Part shown: one piece after another, positions 1 through 7,350 of the stretch
Numbering within the stretch: the first letter of the stretch is position 1
How the letters are laid out: every line of letters starts with the position of its first letter
NCBI GenBank assembly: GCA_946495655.1
Contig: CAMMDS010000008.1
Span: 1-56,424 of the forward strand
Length of the DNA stretch: 56,424 nucleotides
Source: an uncultured Clostridium sp.
GTDB lineage: Bacteria; Bacillota; Clostridia; TANB77; CAG-508
Direction of reading: 5' to 3'
The notes under the pieces: model-generated
The model's database searches: none
Told to the model about the DNA's origin: nothing
The model's input: only the letters and a program-made list of their open reading frames with translations
Made by a program: the position numbers and the translations under genes

Positions 1-70
1 ATAAAGAAGTATTTTTTTCCTTTTTTATTTTTTACACAAAATTTTTTACATGCCCCTATTTTTTTCTATC

Positions 71-83
71 AGGTCTCAGACCT
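71..83. other. Short palindrome just past VR1
   Basis: AGGTCTCAGACCT is a 5-bp stem with a TCA loop, overlapping the +1-frame stop of target 1 about 14 nt beyond the end of VR1. In studied DGRs a small inverted repeat just 3' of the VR marks it as the recipient of retrohoming. A role here is inferred from position only. Confidence 0.35.
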
Positions 84-1324
84 ACTTTATTATTAAAGCT
101 GGACGGGCTGAATAGCCAATGAAGGAATCGTAAGGATAACCGTAGAAACGGTCTGACGCTGGATATTCCGTACCTGAATAGGCGCAATTTCCGACCACGA
201 TGAACTCGAAGGTAGGTGTGGAGCGCCTCTTGTGTATAATCATAACAATTTCCGGTTAGATCATAGATATGGTTTGCACTCCATTTTTCTTGTGAACCTG
301 TTGGTTGTCGTTTTCCAGTTCCTCCTGATGATGCACTATGATTTCCCCAACTACTTGAATCTTCATCTACTTTTTCTGGCTCTTCTGCAAATTTTGTTCT
401 TTTTAACCAACTCATTGTCATGTCCCATTCTACTCCATATATCATTGTACTTGCTACATTGGCATTATTTTTTATTATTTCTGTACATGCTTTTCTTAAT
501 CCATACCAATTTCCAGCTTGCGAACTAGCTGCTGTTAATACTTCCCCTGCTTTTACTGTTGGTTCATCTACTGTCCCTGTTAATTCATATCTTCCGATAT
601 AAAATCCCCCATATTTTTTTATACTTTCATACATATCTGTATATTCTTCTACAAAGCTATCCGCCATTAATTTCGTACTTCCATATCCTAATACATCTTG
701 ATAATACTGTGCATCTGTATCATAACTACTTAATACATCTGGCTCTCTTGCTGAACCATCACCTGGTTTTACTGATATGTAAACATCTCCATCTCTTATT
801 GTTAACTTACTATACACATCTGTTGTTGTTTCTACTCCATTTAATTTTACTGTTTCTTCTATAAAATACTCACTTGGATTTTCTACTGGTACCCACACAA
901 ATTGATTTCCTTGCATTCCTGCTACTTTATCATGCTCTGCTCCTTGATTCTCATCTGCTGGGTTATCTGAGATTACTACTCCATCATTCTTTGTTCCACC
1001 TACATAATAGAATTCATTTGGTATTGGTACGCCTTCATCTGTTACACTTCCTCCTGGCGGCGTTGGAGTTTCTCCTAATATCTCACCTATATATGCATCC
1101 ACATTCGCTATTGAGCCCTCTGTATATGCTGTATCATTTGCATAATACTTTCCTGCATCTTCTGCTCTTTTTATTAATCCATTATCTCCAAATGCAAAAC
1201 TTATTGCCACTACTGCTAATATTATTATGATAATTATTGTTATTACAAGGGCAACTAATGTTATACCTTTATTATTTTCTTTGATTTTCGAAGCTCCTTG
1301 AAATCTTCTTTTTGACTTCTTCAT
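82..1324 (-). CDS. DGR target protein 1 (pilin-like anchor plus FGE/C-type-lectin domain), +1 frame break in variable region
   Basis: Likely a surface-displayed binding protein diversified by a DGR. Residues 1-45 carry a type IV prepilin-like signal: a basic stretch, then KG at 19-20 followed by ITLVALVITI and a hydrophobic helix; the usual Glu5 is Ala. From about residue 95 the FGE-sulfatase (C-type-lectin) fold starts (NQFVWVPVE) and reaches YDLTGNCYDYTQEA and RVHRG. At CGG (191-193) the frame breaks: the zero frame runs on into unrelated sequence to position 56, while the +1 frame gives GNCAYSGTEYPASDRF and ends GYSARPALIIK with a TAG at 82. That restores the expected RGGN motif and a protein of about 413 residues. 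SD is AAAGGAG. Seen: the domains and break. Inferred: surface display and +1 decoding. Alternatively it is a fixed pseudogene. Confidence 0.85.
97..226 (-). other. DGR variable region VR1 of target 1
   Basis: This is the C-terminal hypervariable segment of target 1. It shares landmarks with the TR (CGAGTT.ATCGTGGTCGG, CCAGC, ATTGGC, CGNCCAGCT), but differs at many non-adenine template positions and reads GYSARPAL where the TR reads GFRPAL. It therefore cannot come from the TR at 3243-3373 by adenine changes alone. In the +1 frame the codons FYGYPYDSF follow PASDR, as expected for a saturated run of AAY template codons. Its own TR is not visible in the window and may lie to the left. Confidence 0.7.
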
Positions 1325-1645
1325 TTTTCTTTTTCTCCTTTCATTTGTTATTTTTCACTAGAATTTTGTTGTTGTTTTCTTATTGTTTTTTGTTCTCTAT
1401 CTTTTACTGTTTTATCTTTTTTTATTCTGGTTTTTATTTTTCTTTTTCATTTAATTATTTTTCGTCTTTTTCTTTACTTAAATCTTCTGAACTCAAAAGC
1501 ACCTTTGGTATTATTAATACTTTTGATTTCAAAGAACTCCGCTATTTTTTCTTATTTAATTAATAGTACCTTTTTGGCACTTTTTTGTTTCTTTAATTTA
1601 AGTCATTTTTATTTTACCATATTATTTTCTTTTTGCAATACTTTT
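1325..1645 (-). other. Leader region of target 1
   Basis: This T-rich (plus strand) gap holds the target 1 Shine-Dalgarno (AAAGGAG, about 10 nt before ATG). Positions 1325-1487 are homologous but diverged from the leader of target 2 (6786-6934). From 1488 the sequence is part of the near-identical 416-bp repeat. No gene was seen. A promoter is likely in the repeat but I cannot place it convincingly. Confidence 0.5.
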
Positions 1646-1903
1646 CTACACATTTTCTTTTCTTATTGTTTCTATTATGTTTTGCTTATTTACTTTGCTT
1701 ATAGCAAATCTCATGATGATAAATACTATAATAAATACAAATACTATTGATATTAATATTGCTCCTATAGGCCATATGAAGCCAAAATCCAATGATTTTG
1801 CAAATGCTTTATATATTGCAAATGAACCTACTAATCCTAAGATTATTCCATAAAGAAGTGCTTTTGCTGAATAGAATATTGTTTCTAAATTTACCATTCT
1901 ATT
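1488..1903 (-). repeat. 416-bp direct repeat, copy A
   Basis: Collinear and ungapped with 6935-7350; I see a single base difference (near 1850 versus 7297). Both copies lie immediately 5' of a DGR target gene and in the same orientation. Copy A carries only the 3' end of the permease gene, so copy B next to the intact permease is the likely source. The repeats bracket about 5 kb that includes the DGR core, so recombination between them could delete or duplicate it. Confidence 0.9.
1646..1903 (-). pseudogene. 3' fragment of ftsX-like permease gene
   Basis: It encodes the last 83 or so residues of the permease at 7093-9714 (MVNLETIFYSAKALLYG onward, two membrane segments, ending ETIRKENV). The match breaks abruptly at 1903, where the intact copy continues into the preceding coding sequence. 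There is no SD in front of the internal ATG. It is a passenger of the 416-bp duplication, not a functional gene. Confidence 0.85.
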
Positions 1904-1954
1904 TTCTTGTAATAAAGAAGACTACTTCGTCCTCCCAAATATATATTTTTACAA

Positions 1955-2613
1955 TTAGTTTTCAAAACTTATTCCATCAATACACTCATTATATATAAAT
2001 TCTTTAATTTTTTCCTTATTATTAGTAGTATAAAACTCAGATAATAAAATCGTAAACTCTTGTAATTTATTATCTGGGACTTTTATTATTCCACACCCAT
2101 TTTCAATCATAATTTTATTTGCACAAATTGTACTAGTTCTTTTATTACCATCCCAAAATAATTGACTTCTCATTCCATAAAGCATATATTCAATAGCTCT
2201 TTCTGTGCTATTTGCTATTTTTAATATATTATCTATCTCTTCTTTTACTTGTTGTTCTTTAGGAATTTCAGGTACATATTCGGTTCCTGTAATTTGTACA
2301 TTACCATTTCTTAAAGTTCCCCATGATATGCTTTCATTCCTTGCTACAAGTTCATTTACTTTGCAAATAAATTCAAGATTGAATTCTTCGTTTATGTTAT
2401 TTATAACATATTTCCAAGCATCTCTTAAATTTAATATGCATTGTATTTCGTCAATATTAAGATTTGGAACATTAATTCCTTCAAGTATAGTTTTAGTTTC
2501 TGGAAAAGTTATATTTAGTCCTTCCATTCTTGCATTTGCATAAACATTATCTACTAAATTTCTTTTAGCTAAAAATATATTTTGCTCTAAACTTAAATTA
2601 TATTTATTCTCCA
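1955..2613 (-). CDS. Fic domain protein with degenerate catalytic motif
   Basis: Fic enzymes usually transfer AMP to target-protein hydroxyls. The motif HxFxxGN(K/R)R appears as QLFWDGNKRTS, with CAA (Gln) at the catalytic His position. The flap region (NGNVQITGTEYVP) is present, and NARMEG near residue 25 resembles the inhibitory (S/T)xxxEG helix with Asn for Ser/Thr. The protein has about 219 residues, close to one Fic domain. I start it at MENKYN behind GGAGG; a longer in-frame reading upstream only translates the palindromic repeat 2628-2658. It follows the SSB-like gene and overlaps its 3' end. Loss of the His makes normal AMPylation doubtful. Confidence 0.85.
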
Positions 2614-3002
2614 TACTTACCTCCGTTTGAGAAATTGGGGACAGACCCCATTTTCTCATTTCTTCTATTACATATTTTATGGCATTTCTTAAATTTTTTC
2701 AATACATATATACAAATTTTTAGATTTTGAAACATTCTTTTATCTCCATATTTCCGCTCACTATTTAATCTGCCAATCAAACATACTTTATCCTTTTCTT
2801 TTAAGTTTCTATACATATAATCCGCCATTTTATCATATCCATAAACTTCTAATATACTTTCATTCAGTAATTTTATTTTACATTTTGCCACAGATATATG
2901 CTTATACTTTTCATTATCTGTATTATCATTCTTAAACCTATCATATATAAATTTGAATTCCACTTTAGTTATAATCTTTCCATATATTATTACTTTATTC
3001 AT
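2604..3002 (-). CDS. Single-stranded-DNA-binding-like OB-fold protein
   Basis: Starting at MNKVIIYGKI (3002) the protein resembles an SSB OB fold: MNKVxxxGxI, a central KCKIKLLNESILEVYGYDKMADY, then KEKDKVCLIGRLNSE. The basic tail differs from the acidic tail of housekeeping SSB. The final residues are encoded by palindromic repeat 1, so the C terminus has been rebuilt by repeat insertion. It has one of the few in-frame CGG codons of the window (SERKYG) and reads on normally past it. Position between TR and Fic suggests it travels with the DGR; a role in DGR DNA processing would be speculative. Confidence 0.55.
   Translation of the reverse strand: MNKVIIYGKIITKVEFKFIYDRFKNDNTDNEKYKHISVAKCKIKLLNESILEVYGYDKMADYMYRNLKEKDKVCLIGRLNSERKYGDKRMFQNLKICIYVLKKFKKCHKICNRRNEKMGSVPNFSNGGKYGE
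2628..2658. repeat. Dispersed palindrome (GGGGACAGACCCC type), copy 1
   Basis: An inverted repeat with core AATTGGGGACAGACCCC, 14 nt in front of the Fic start and its SD. It is translated within the 3' end of the SSB-like ORF. Same family as 9732-9752, 10561-10591, 16113-16145 and 23367-23399. Confidence 0.85.
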
Positions 3003-3242
3003 TCTAACTTTCTTTTCTTTTATACAACATATATTTAAAATCATGAAATTGTTTCATAATTCATTTATTTTTATTATATAAAAAACATAGATTACATATA
3101 TTCTGTAACTTGTACCTACTAATACATAGTCTATTGATACATTTTTACCTGTTAATACATTCACAGGAAGGAATAAATCCCTTTAATATCTAATATTTCT
3201 CTGTATATATTCCGTAAAATATATAATCTCGAATTATATTAG
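3003..3242. other. Non-coding stretch beyond the TR
   Basis: About 240 bases between the TR and the SSB-like gene, very AT-rich. I see no gene, no strong hairpin and no promoter. It may include the 3' part of the TR transcript. Confidence 0.4.
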
Positions 3243-3373
3243 AGCTGGGCGGAAGCCAATGTTGTCGTTCCTGTTAGAGGTGTTGTTGTTGTTACGATTA
3301 GAGGCTGGATTCTCCAAGCCCGAATTGTTATAATTGCCGACCACGATTAACTCGATTGGTGTTGTCTTCTACC
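3243..3373 (-). repeat. DGR template repeat (TR)
   Basis: 131 bp matching VR2 (5621-5751) end to end without gaps. Read on the minus strand it is rich in AAY codons (for example a run of four AAC codons), the usual TR design for diversification. Of the differences from VR2, about 18 are at TR adenines and one (G to C) is at the outermost end. It starts 23 bases after the +1-frame stop of the reverse transcriptase. It carries the adenine-free stretch CGTGGTCGG (CGG at 3337-3339) across which the Asn-rich reading frame changes. Confidence 0.95.
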
Positions 3374-3396
3374 TTTTGACTTATCCCTGATTTCAT

Positions 3397-4405
3397 TCAT
3401 ATTTCAAATATTTCTTCAGTCAAATTCTTCACATTTGCATATTTTATATATCCAAAATGCCCACATAAGTTTTTCTTTGCTCCTTTGCTATCTATTTCTC
3501 CCATTCTTATTTTATACCTTAGTTCTTTTACTTTTTTCTTTAGTTTACGTTTTCCGTCTGTCCCTTATTTTTAGTCTATATGGATTTATTTTATATCCAC
3601 AAAAATTTACTCCTTGTTTATTTTTAAATATTTGTGTTTTTTCATTTAGTTCTAATTCTAAATTTTCTGCTAAAAATACTTTTATTTTATTTAATGCAAT
3701 TTTTGCTTCTTCTTTTGTTTTAAACATCGCTATGCTATCGTCTAAATATCTAAAATAATATTTGCAATGTAATACATTCTTTACATATTGGTCTACTTCA
3801 TTTAAGTATATATTCGCAAACATTTGTGATGTATAATTTCCTATTGCTAAGCCTCTCTTTCCGTCATTTGAATATATTATTTCTTTTAACATCCATAATA
3901 GCTTATCATCCTGTATTTTTCTATTTAATATTCTGTATAATATATCTTTATCTATATTTTGAAAGTATTTCCTTACATCCATTTTTAATATATAGTATTC
4001 TTTCCATGTTCTACTTAAGTGTTTCATTGTGTTTTGTACATCTAAACATGCTTTATGCATTCCTCTTTTCTTTAAACATGCATAACTTGTGCTAATAAAT
4101 GTCGGAACAAAGTATGGTTCTAAAAAGTTATCCACAACCCACCTATGTACTATTCTATCTAAGTATATACTTTTTTCTATTCTTCTTAATTTTGGTTCTG
4201 TTACATAAAATACACTATACCCACTATGCTTATATGTACCATTTTTTAATTTTTCGTATAGCCATATTATATACTCTTCTTGTTTTAGATTAAACAATAT
4301 TATTTCTTTTCTATAACCTTTTCCTTTTCTGCTTAGTTTATGTGCCTTCATTAAGCTTTTATATGATAGTTTTTTATCAAACTCATTTCTTATTGTTCTT
4401 GGCAT
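3397..4405 (-). CDS. DGR reverse transcriptase with +1 frame break near the C terminus
   Basis: It copies TR RNA into adenine-mutated cDNA. Motifs: MDVRKYF (first catalytic Asp, near 143), the DGR hallmark IGNYTSQ at about 188-194, and YLDD at 220-223. The zero frame stops after RDRRKT (286 residues, stop at 3545). At CGG (3554-3556) the +1 frame continues for 55 codons with the family's basic C terminus and a GHFGYIKYANVKNL tail, ending at 3397, which gives about 335 residues, a usual DGR-RT length. The start overlaps the Avd gene by 23 bases. Either +1 decoding at CGG makes the full enzyme, or the gene is damaged near its 3' end. Confidence 0.93.
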
Positions 4406-4742
4406 AGTATTTTATTAGTCCTCCTACTATTTTCCCTATTTCTGATATTTGCTCCATTGCTACTTTAAACTTTTTCTCATCTATCCATCTATTCTTAAGC
4501 ATTATTCTTAAATATATTCTCTCTAAAACAAGTTCTGCATCTATTTTTTGTATATAGTATAATCGCTTGCTTACATCAATTTTAGGTACATAAACAGCAT
4601 CTTTTAGTATTCCATACATAGACGTTTTATACTCATTTCCTATGCTGAACTTTTCTGTTCTCTGAAGTTTTATTATCACCTCTATCATGTATTGAATATA
4701 TCTTTCAATTTTAGGGATTAAAATTAGTTCCTTTTCTTCCAT
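4383..4742 (-). CDS. avd: DGR accessory variability determinant (Avd family)
   Basis: A 119-residue, all-helical, basic protein (IPKIERYIQYMIEVIIKL, then RTEKFSIGNEYKTSMYGIL) typical of the four-helix bAvd family. In studied systems Avd forms a barrel-like pentamer that binds nucleic acid and the reverse transcriptase and is needed for mutagenic cDNA synthesis. Its 3' end overlaps the RT start by 23 bases and its 5' end abuts the MutS-like gene, so the three are surely co-transcribed and probably translationally coupled. Confidence 0.92.
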   Translation of the reverse strand: MEEKELILIPKIERYIQYMIEVIIKLQRTEKFSIGNEYKTSMYGILKDAVYVPKIDVSKRLYYIQKIDAELVLERIYLRIMLKNRWIDEKKFKVAMEQISEIGKIVGGLIKYYAKNNKK

Positions 4743-4743
4743 A

Positions 4744-5235
4744 TTAGTTACCTACATTTTCGCTGTCATGATTTCTTAAATTTATTAATCTACCTTTTTC
4801 TTTTAGTATATTATCTATTCCTTCTAATATTTCTTCTGTACTTGCTAAACTACTTTTTGCTTTTTTATCACAATATGCACATTTTTCACATTCTAAACAT
4901 TTTCTAGTTTCAAAAACTGGCTTCATTACTATTCTTCTTAATAATTTGTATTTATCTGCACTATTCGTCTCAACTCCTTTTGGACTATATTCATACATAA
5001 CTACAGATATATCTTTATCTATTATTTTAGGAAGTATTTTATCAATTCTGCTCACAGGTATTCCACATTTGCACACTCCTTCTGTAAAGCAAATATTTGT
5101 TATTCCTAATTTTTCTGCTAATATTACTGCGTCTTTTCCTATTCCTTCAAAGAATATTCCACACTTTATTAAAACTAAAAATCCTTCATTTTCTTTATCA
5201 TTTTGTAATTTTTCTACTATTCTCTTAAAACTCAT
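4744..5235 (-). CDS. DGR-associated MutS-like (MSL) protein
   Basis: About 163 residues. The first 110 match the MutS mismatch-recognition domain I fold (GIFFEGIGKDAVILAEKLG, then GVCKCGIPVSRIDKILPKI). It is followed by a Cys-rich motif CLECEKCAYC that could bind metal, and a helical tail. MutS ATPase domains are absent. MutS-like small proteins are known as accessory genes in some Firmicutes DGRs; whether they bind mismatched cDNA/DNA hybrids is not established. I prefer ATG 5235, since AAAGGTG sits about 9 bases ahead; a GTG at 5247 lies inside that SD. It is one base from avd. Confidence 0.8.
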   Translation of the reverse strand: MSFKRIVEKLQNDKENEGFLVLIKCGIFFEGIGKDAVILAEKLGITNICFTEGVCKCGIPVSRIDKILPKIIDKDISVVMYEYSPKGVETNSADKYKLLRRIVMKPVFETRKCLECEKCAYCDKKAKSSLASTEEILEGIDNILKEKGRLINLRNHDSENVGN

Positions 5236-5362
5236 GTTATACCACACCTTTCTTAATTTTTTTGTTTTTTGTTCTCTTTACTTAAAAAACAAAAACGAGA
5301 AAATATATTATTATTATTTAACTTTGTAATCCTTTTTGACCTTTGTATATTTCTTCCGTTCT

Positions 5363-5381
5363 TTCAGCACGAAGTGCTGAA
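5363..5381. other. Hairpin TTCAGCAC-GAA-GTGCTGAA
   Basis: A perfect 8-bp stem with a 3-nt loop in the gap between target 2 and the MutS-like gene. A run of A residues follows on the plus strand and a T-rich run precedes it, so it could act as a terminator on the minus strand only weakly. One of four consecutive structures in 5363-5612. Confidence 0.6.
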
Positions 5382-5394
5382 AAACGCAAAAAAA

Positions 5395-5426
5395 TATACC
5401 ACGATAGTGGTATACCACGATAGTTT
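5395..5426. repeat. Tandem copy of a palindromic unit (TATACCACGATAG)
   Basis: Two direct copies (5395-5410 and 5411-5426) of TATACCACGATAG. The first also forms a palindrome with the start of the second (TACCACGATAGTGGTA). It could be a protein-binding operator or part of a structured RNA. Nothing similar was seen elsewhere in the window. Confidence 0.6.
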
Positions 5427-5427
5427 T

Positions 5428-5485
5428 AGCGTTCTTACTTAAAACTCTCTCCGGCTTTGCCTCCAAGAGTTTATGTACGAACGCT
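5428..5485. other. Nested stem-loop (AGCGTTC...GAACGCT)
   Basis: The outer arms AGCGTTC/GAACGCT enclose AACTCT/AGAGTT, which enclose a GGC/GCC tip. The nesting over 58 bases is unlikely by chance in this AT-rich DNA and suggests a folded RNA between target 2 and the DGR accessory genes. Confidence 0.55.
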
Positions 5486-5486
5486 T

Positions 5487-5528
5487 AGAATTATTGTGTA
5501 CACCACTAAAGGGTGTACCCATAATTCT
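5487..5528. other. Long hairpin (AGAATTAT...ATAATTCT)
   Basis: The arms AGAATTAT and ATAATTCT, then after a short internal mismatch TGTACACC/GGTGTAC, close a 7-nt loop. It lies about 80 bases 3' of the target 2 stop on the coding strand. It could be a target 2 transcript end or a DGR recognition structure. Confidence 0.55.
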
Positions 5529-5576
5529 CTTTCTTTCTAATTTTCTACTCCTTATATTGCATTTACTTACGTTTCA

Positions 5577-5612
5577 GTAACACTATACTTTCTCTTCAGT
5601 GTTCAGTGTTAC
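5577..5612. other. Inverted repeat directly 3' of VR2
   Basis: GTAACACT (5577-5584) and AGTGTTAC (5605-5612) form a perfect 8-bp stem with a 20-nt loop. It begins 8 bases past the VR2 end and overlaps the +1-frame stop. This is where known DGRs carry the cruciform that assists target recognition; the function here is inferred from position. Confidence 0.5.
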
Positions 5613-6785
5613 AAATACAAAGCTGGGCGGAAGCCAATGTAGTCGTACCTGTAAGAGGTGTTGTCGCCGTCACGACCAGAGGCTGGATCCTCCAAGCCCG
5701 AACCGTTACAATCGCCGACCACGAATAACTCGATAGGTGCTGTGTCCTACCTCAATTGCTTCCATTGTCCATTCTGCCACATTTCCTCCAAGGTCATATA
5801 TATTTTTTACTGCGTAATTTTCATTTGATCCTGTTACTGTTGGTTTGCCTTGCTCGTACCATCCTTTTCCGCTTGAATCTACTACAAAGGAATTAGAATC
5901 ACAATTTTCTGTTGCATATTTCGAATCTATAAAGTTCATTATCGCATCCCATTGCACTCCATATATTAATGTACTTGTTACCGATGTATATCCATTGGCT
6001 GTATCAAAATTCTTTGCTAGCTCTACTGCTCCTCCTGTTTCATCATTCATTGCATTTGTTTCACTATTATTCCATCCTACATAATTATATACATTTTTTC
6101 CTTGTTGTATTAAAACTTCATCTTCTGTGCCTGATTCTTCATTTCTATTTGGATTAGTTGTTCCTGCTTCGTATCTTCCTACATAAAATCCATTATTTGC
6201 TAGCACTCTTGCTTTCATTTCATTGAATTCTTGTTCTTCATTTGCGTATCCGCCTGCATATGGCTCACTACACATGTCTGTAACTCCTGCAAATAATTCG
6301 CCATCCCTATAACTGTCGTATCTCTCGAACAAGCTATCATTCTCTACTGGGATCCATACAAATTGATTTCCTGCCATTTTGGTTGCTGCATCATGACTTG
6401 TTCCTTTATTCTCATCTGCTGGATTATCTGATATTACTACTCCTTCTTCTTTTGTTCCGCCTACATAATAAAAACCATCTGGTATTGGTACACCATCTTC
6501 TGTTGTACTTCCTCCACCTGAATTTCCTAGTTCACCATATACTTCATTCATATATGCTACTAAATTTGACATTGCTTGAGACTCGTATTCTGTACTATTT
6601 GCTGTTAAATCTCTTGCTAATTCTGCTTGTTTTATTAATCCACTATCTCCAAACGCAAAATTTATTGTTACTGTTGCTAATATTATTATAATTATTATTG
6701 TAATTACAAGGGCAACTAGTGTAATACCTTTACTATTTCCTTTTCTTTCTGAAGCTCCTTGAAATCTTCTTTTTGACTTCTTCAT
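5609..6785 (-). CDS. DGR target protein 2 (pilin-like anchor plus FGE/C-type-lectin domain), +1 frame break in VR2
   Basis: Same build as target 1: basic N terminus MKKSKRRFQGAS, prepilin-like KG at 19-20 then ITLVALVITI, a linker, then an FGE/C-type-lectin domain (NQFVWIPVE, IYDLGGNVAEWTMEA, TYRVIRG). The zero frame stops three codons after RVIRG (5706). From CGG (5715-5717) the +1 frame gives GDCNGSGLEDPASGRDGDN, then RYDYIGFRPALYL and a stop at 5609, about 391 residues. Lectin-fold DGR targets need that segment, so the zero-frame product would lack the binding surface. Adjacent to its TR/RT, this is the active target. SD AAAGGAG precedes the ATG. Confidence 0.88.
5621..5751 (-). other. DGR variable region VR2 of target 2
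   Basis: 131 bp aligned without gaps to the TR. Differences are clustered at template AAY codons: AAT to GAT or GGT, AAC to GAC, GGC or TAC, TAT to TGT. All about 18 fall on template adenines except one G to C at the far 5' end of the coding strand, which probably lies outside the homing tract. The density of changes indicates past mutagenic retrohoming. The adenine-free CGTGGTCGG is unchanged. Confidence 0.95.
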
Positions 6786-7092
6786 TTTTTTCTTTCTCTC
6801 CTTTCATTTGTTTTTTTCACTAGAAGTTTTTTAATTTTTTTATTGTTTTCTATCTTTTCCTGTTTTATCTTTTTTATTCTAGTTTTTATTTTTCTTTACT
6901 GTTTTTTTGTTTTCTTTTCCTTACTTAAATCATTTGAACTCAAAAGCACCTTTGGTATTATTAATACTTTTGATTTCAAAGAACTCCGCTATTTTTTCTT
7001 ATTTAATTAATAGTACCTTTTTGGCACTTTTTTGTTTCTTTAATTTAAGTCATTTTTATTTTACCATATTATTTTCTTTTTGCAATACTTTT
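6786..7092 (-). other. Leader region of target 2
   Basis: T-rich on the plus strand. It contains the target 2 SD, a leader homologous to that of target 1 (6786-6934), and from 6935 the 416-bp repeat. No gene was seen between target 2 and the permease. Confidence 0.5.
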
Positions 7093-7350
7093 CTACACAT
7101 TTTCTTTTCTTATTGTTTCTATTATGTTTTGCTTATTTACTTTGCTTATAGCAAATCTCATGATGATAAATACTATAATAAATACAAATACTATTGATAT
7201 TAATATTGCTCCTATAGGCCATATGAAGCCAAAATCCAATGATTTTGCAAATGCTTTATATATTGCAAATGAACCTACTAATCCTAAGATTATTCCATAT
7301 AGAAGTGCTTTTGCTGAATAGAATATTGTTTCTAAATTTACCATTCTATT
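6935..7350 (-). repeat. 416-bp direct repeat, copy B
   Basis: Near-identical to 1488-1903. It spans the target 2 upstream region and the last 83 codons of the intact permease, so this is the parental context of the duplicated block. Confidence 0.9.

Noticed and set aside
3337..5717. CGG as a fully unassigned or reassigned codon in this organism
   Set aside because: Four intact frames (2604, 10681 twice, 27376) seem to read through CGG as an ordinary sense codon, so complete loss of decoding is not supported; slow or conditional decoding remains possible.
191..5717. Random sequencing indels as the cause of the DGR frame breaks
   Set aside because: The same extra base occurs in TR and both VRs and the RT break is also at CGG with no homopolymer; this is unlikely, though only reads can exclude it.
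7003..7050. AGTACC-TTTTT-GGCACT-TTTTTT as a terminator
   Set aside because: On the plus strand it looks like one, but no plus-strand gene precedes it; on the minus strand there is no T run. It also occurs in repeat copy A.
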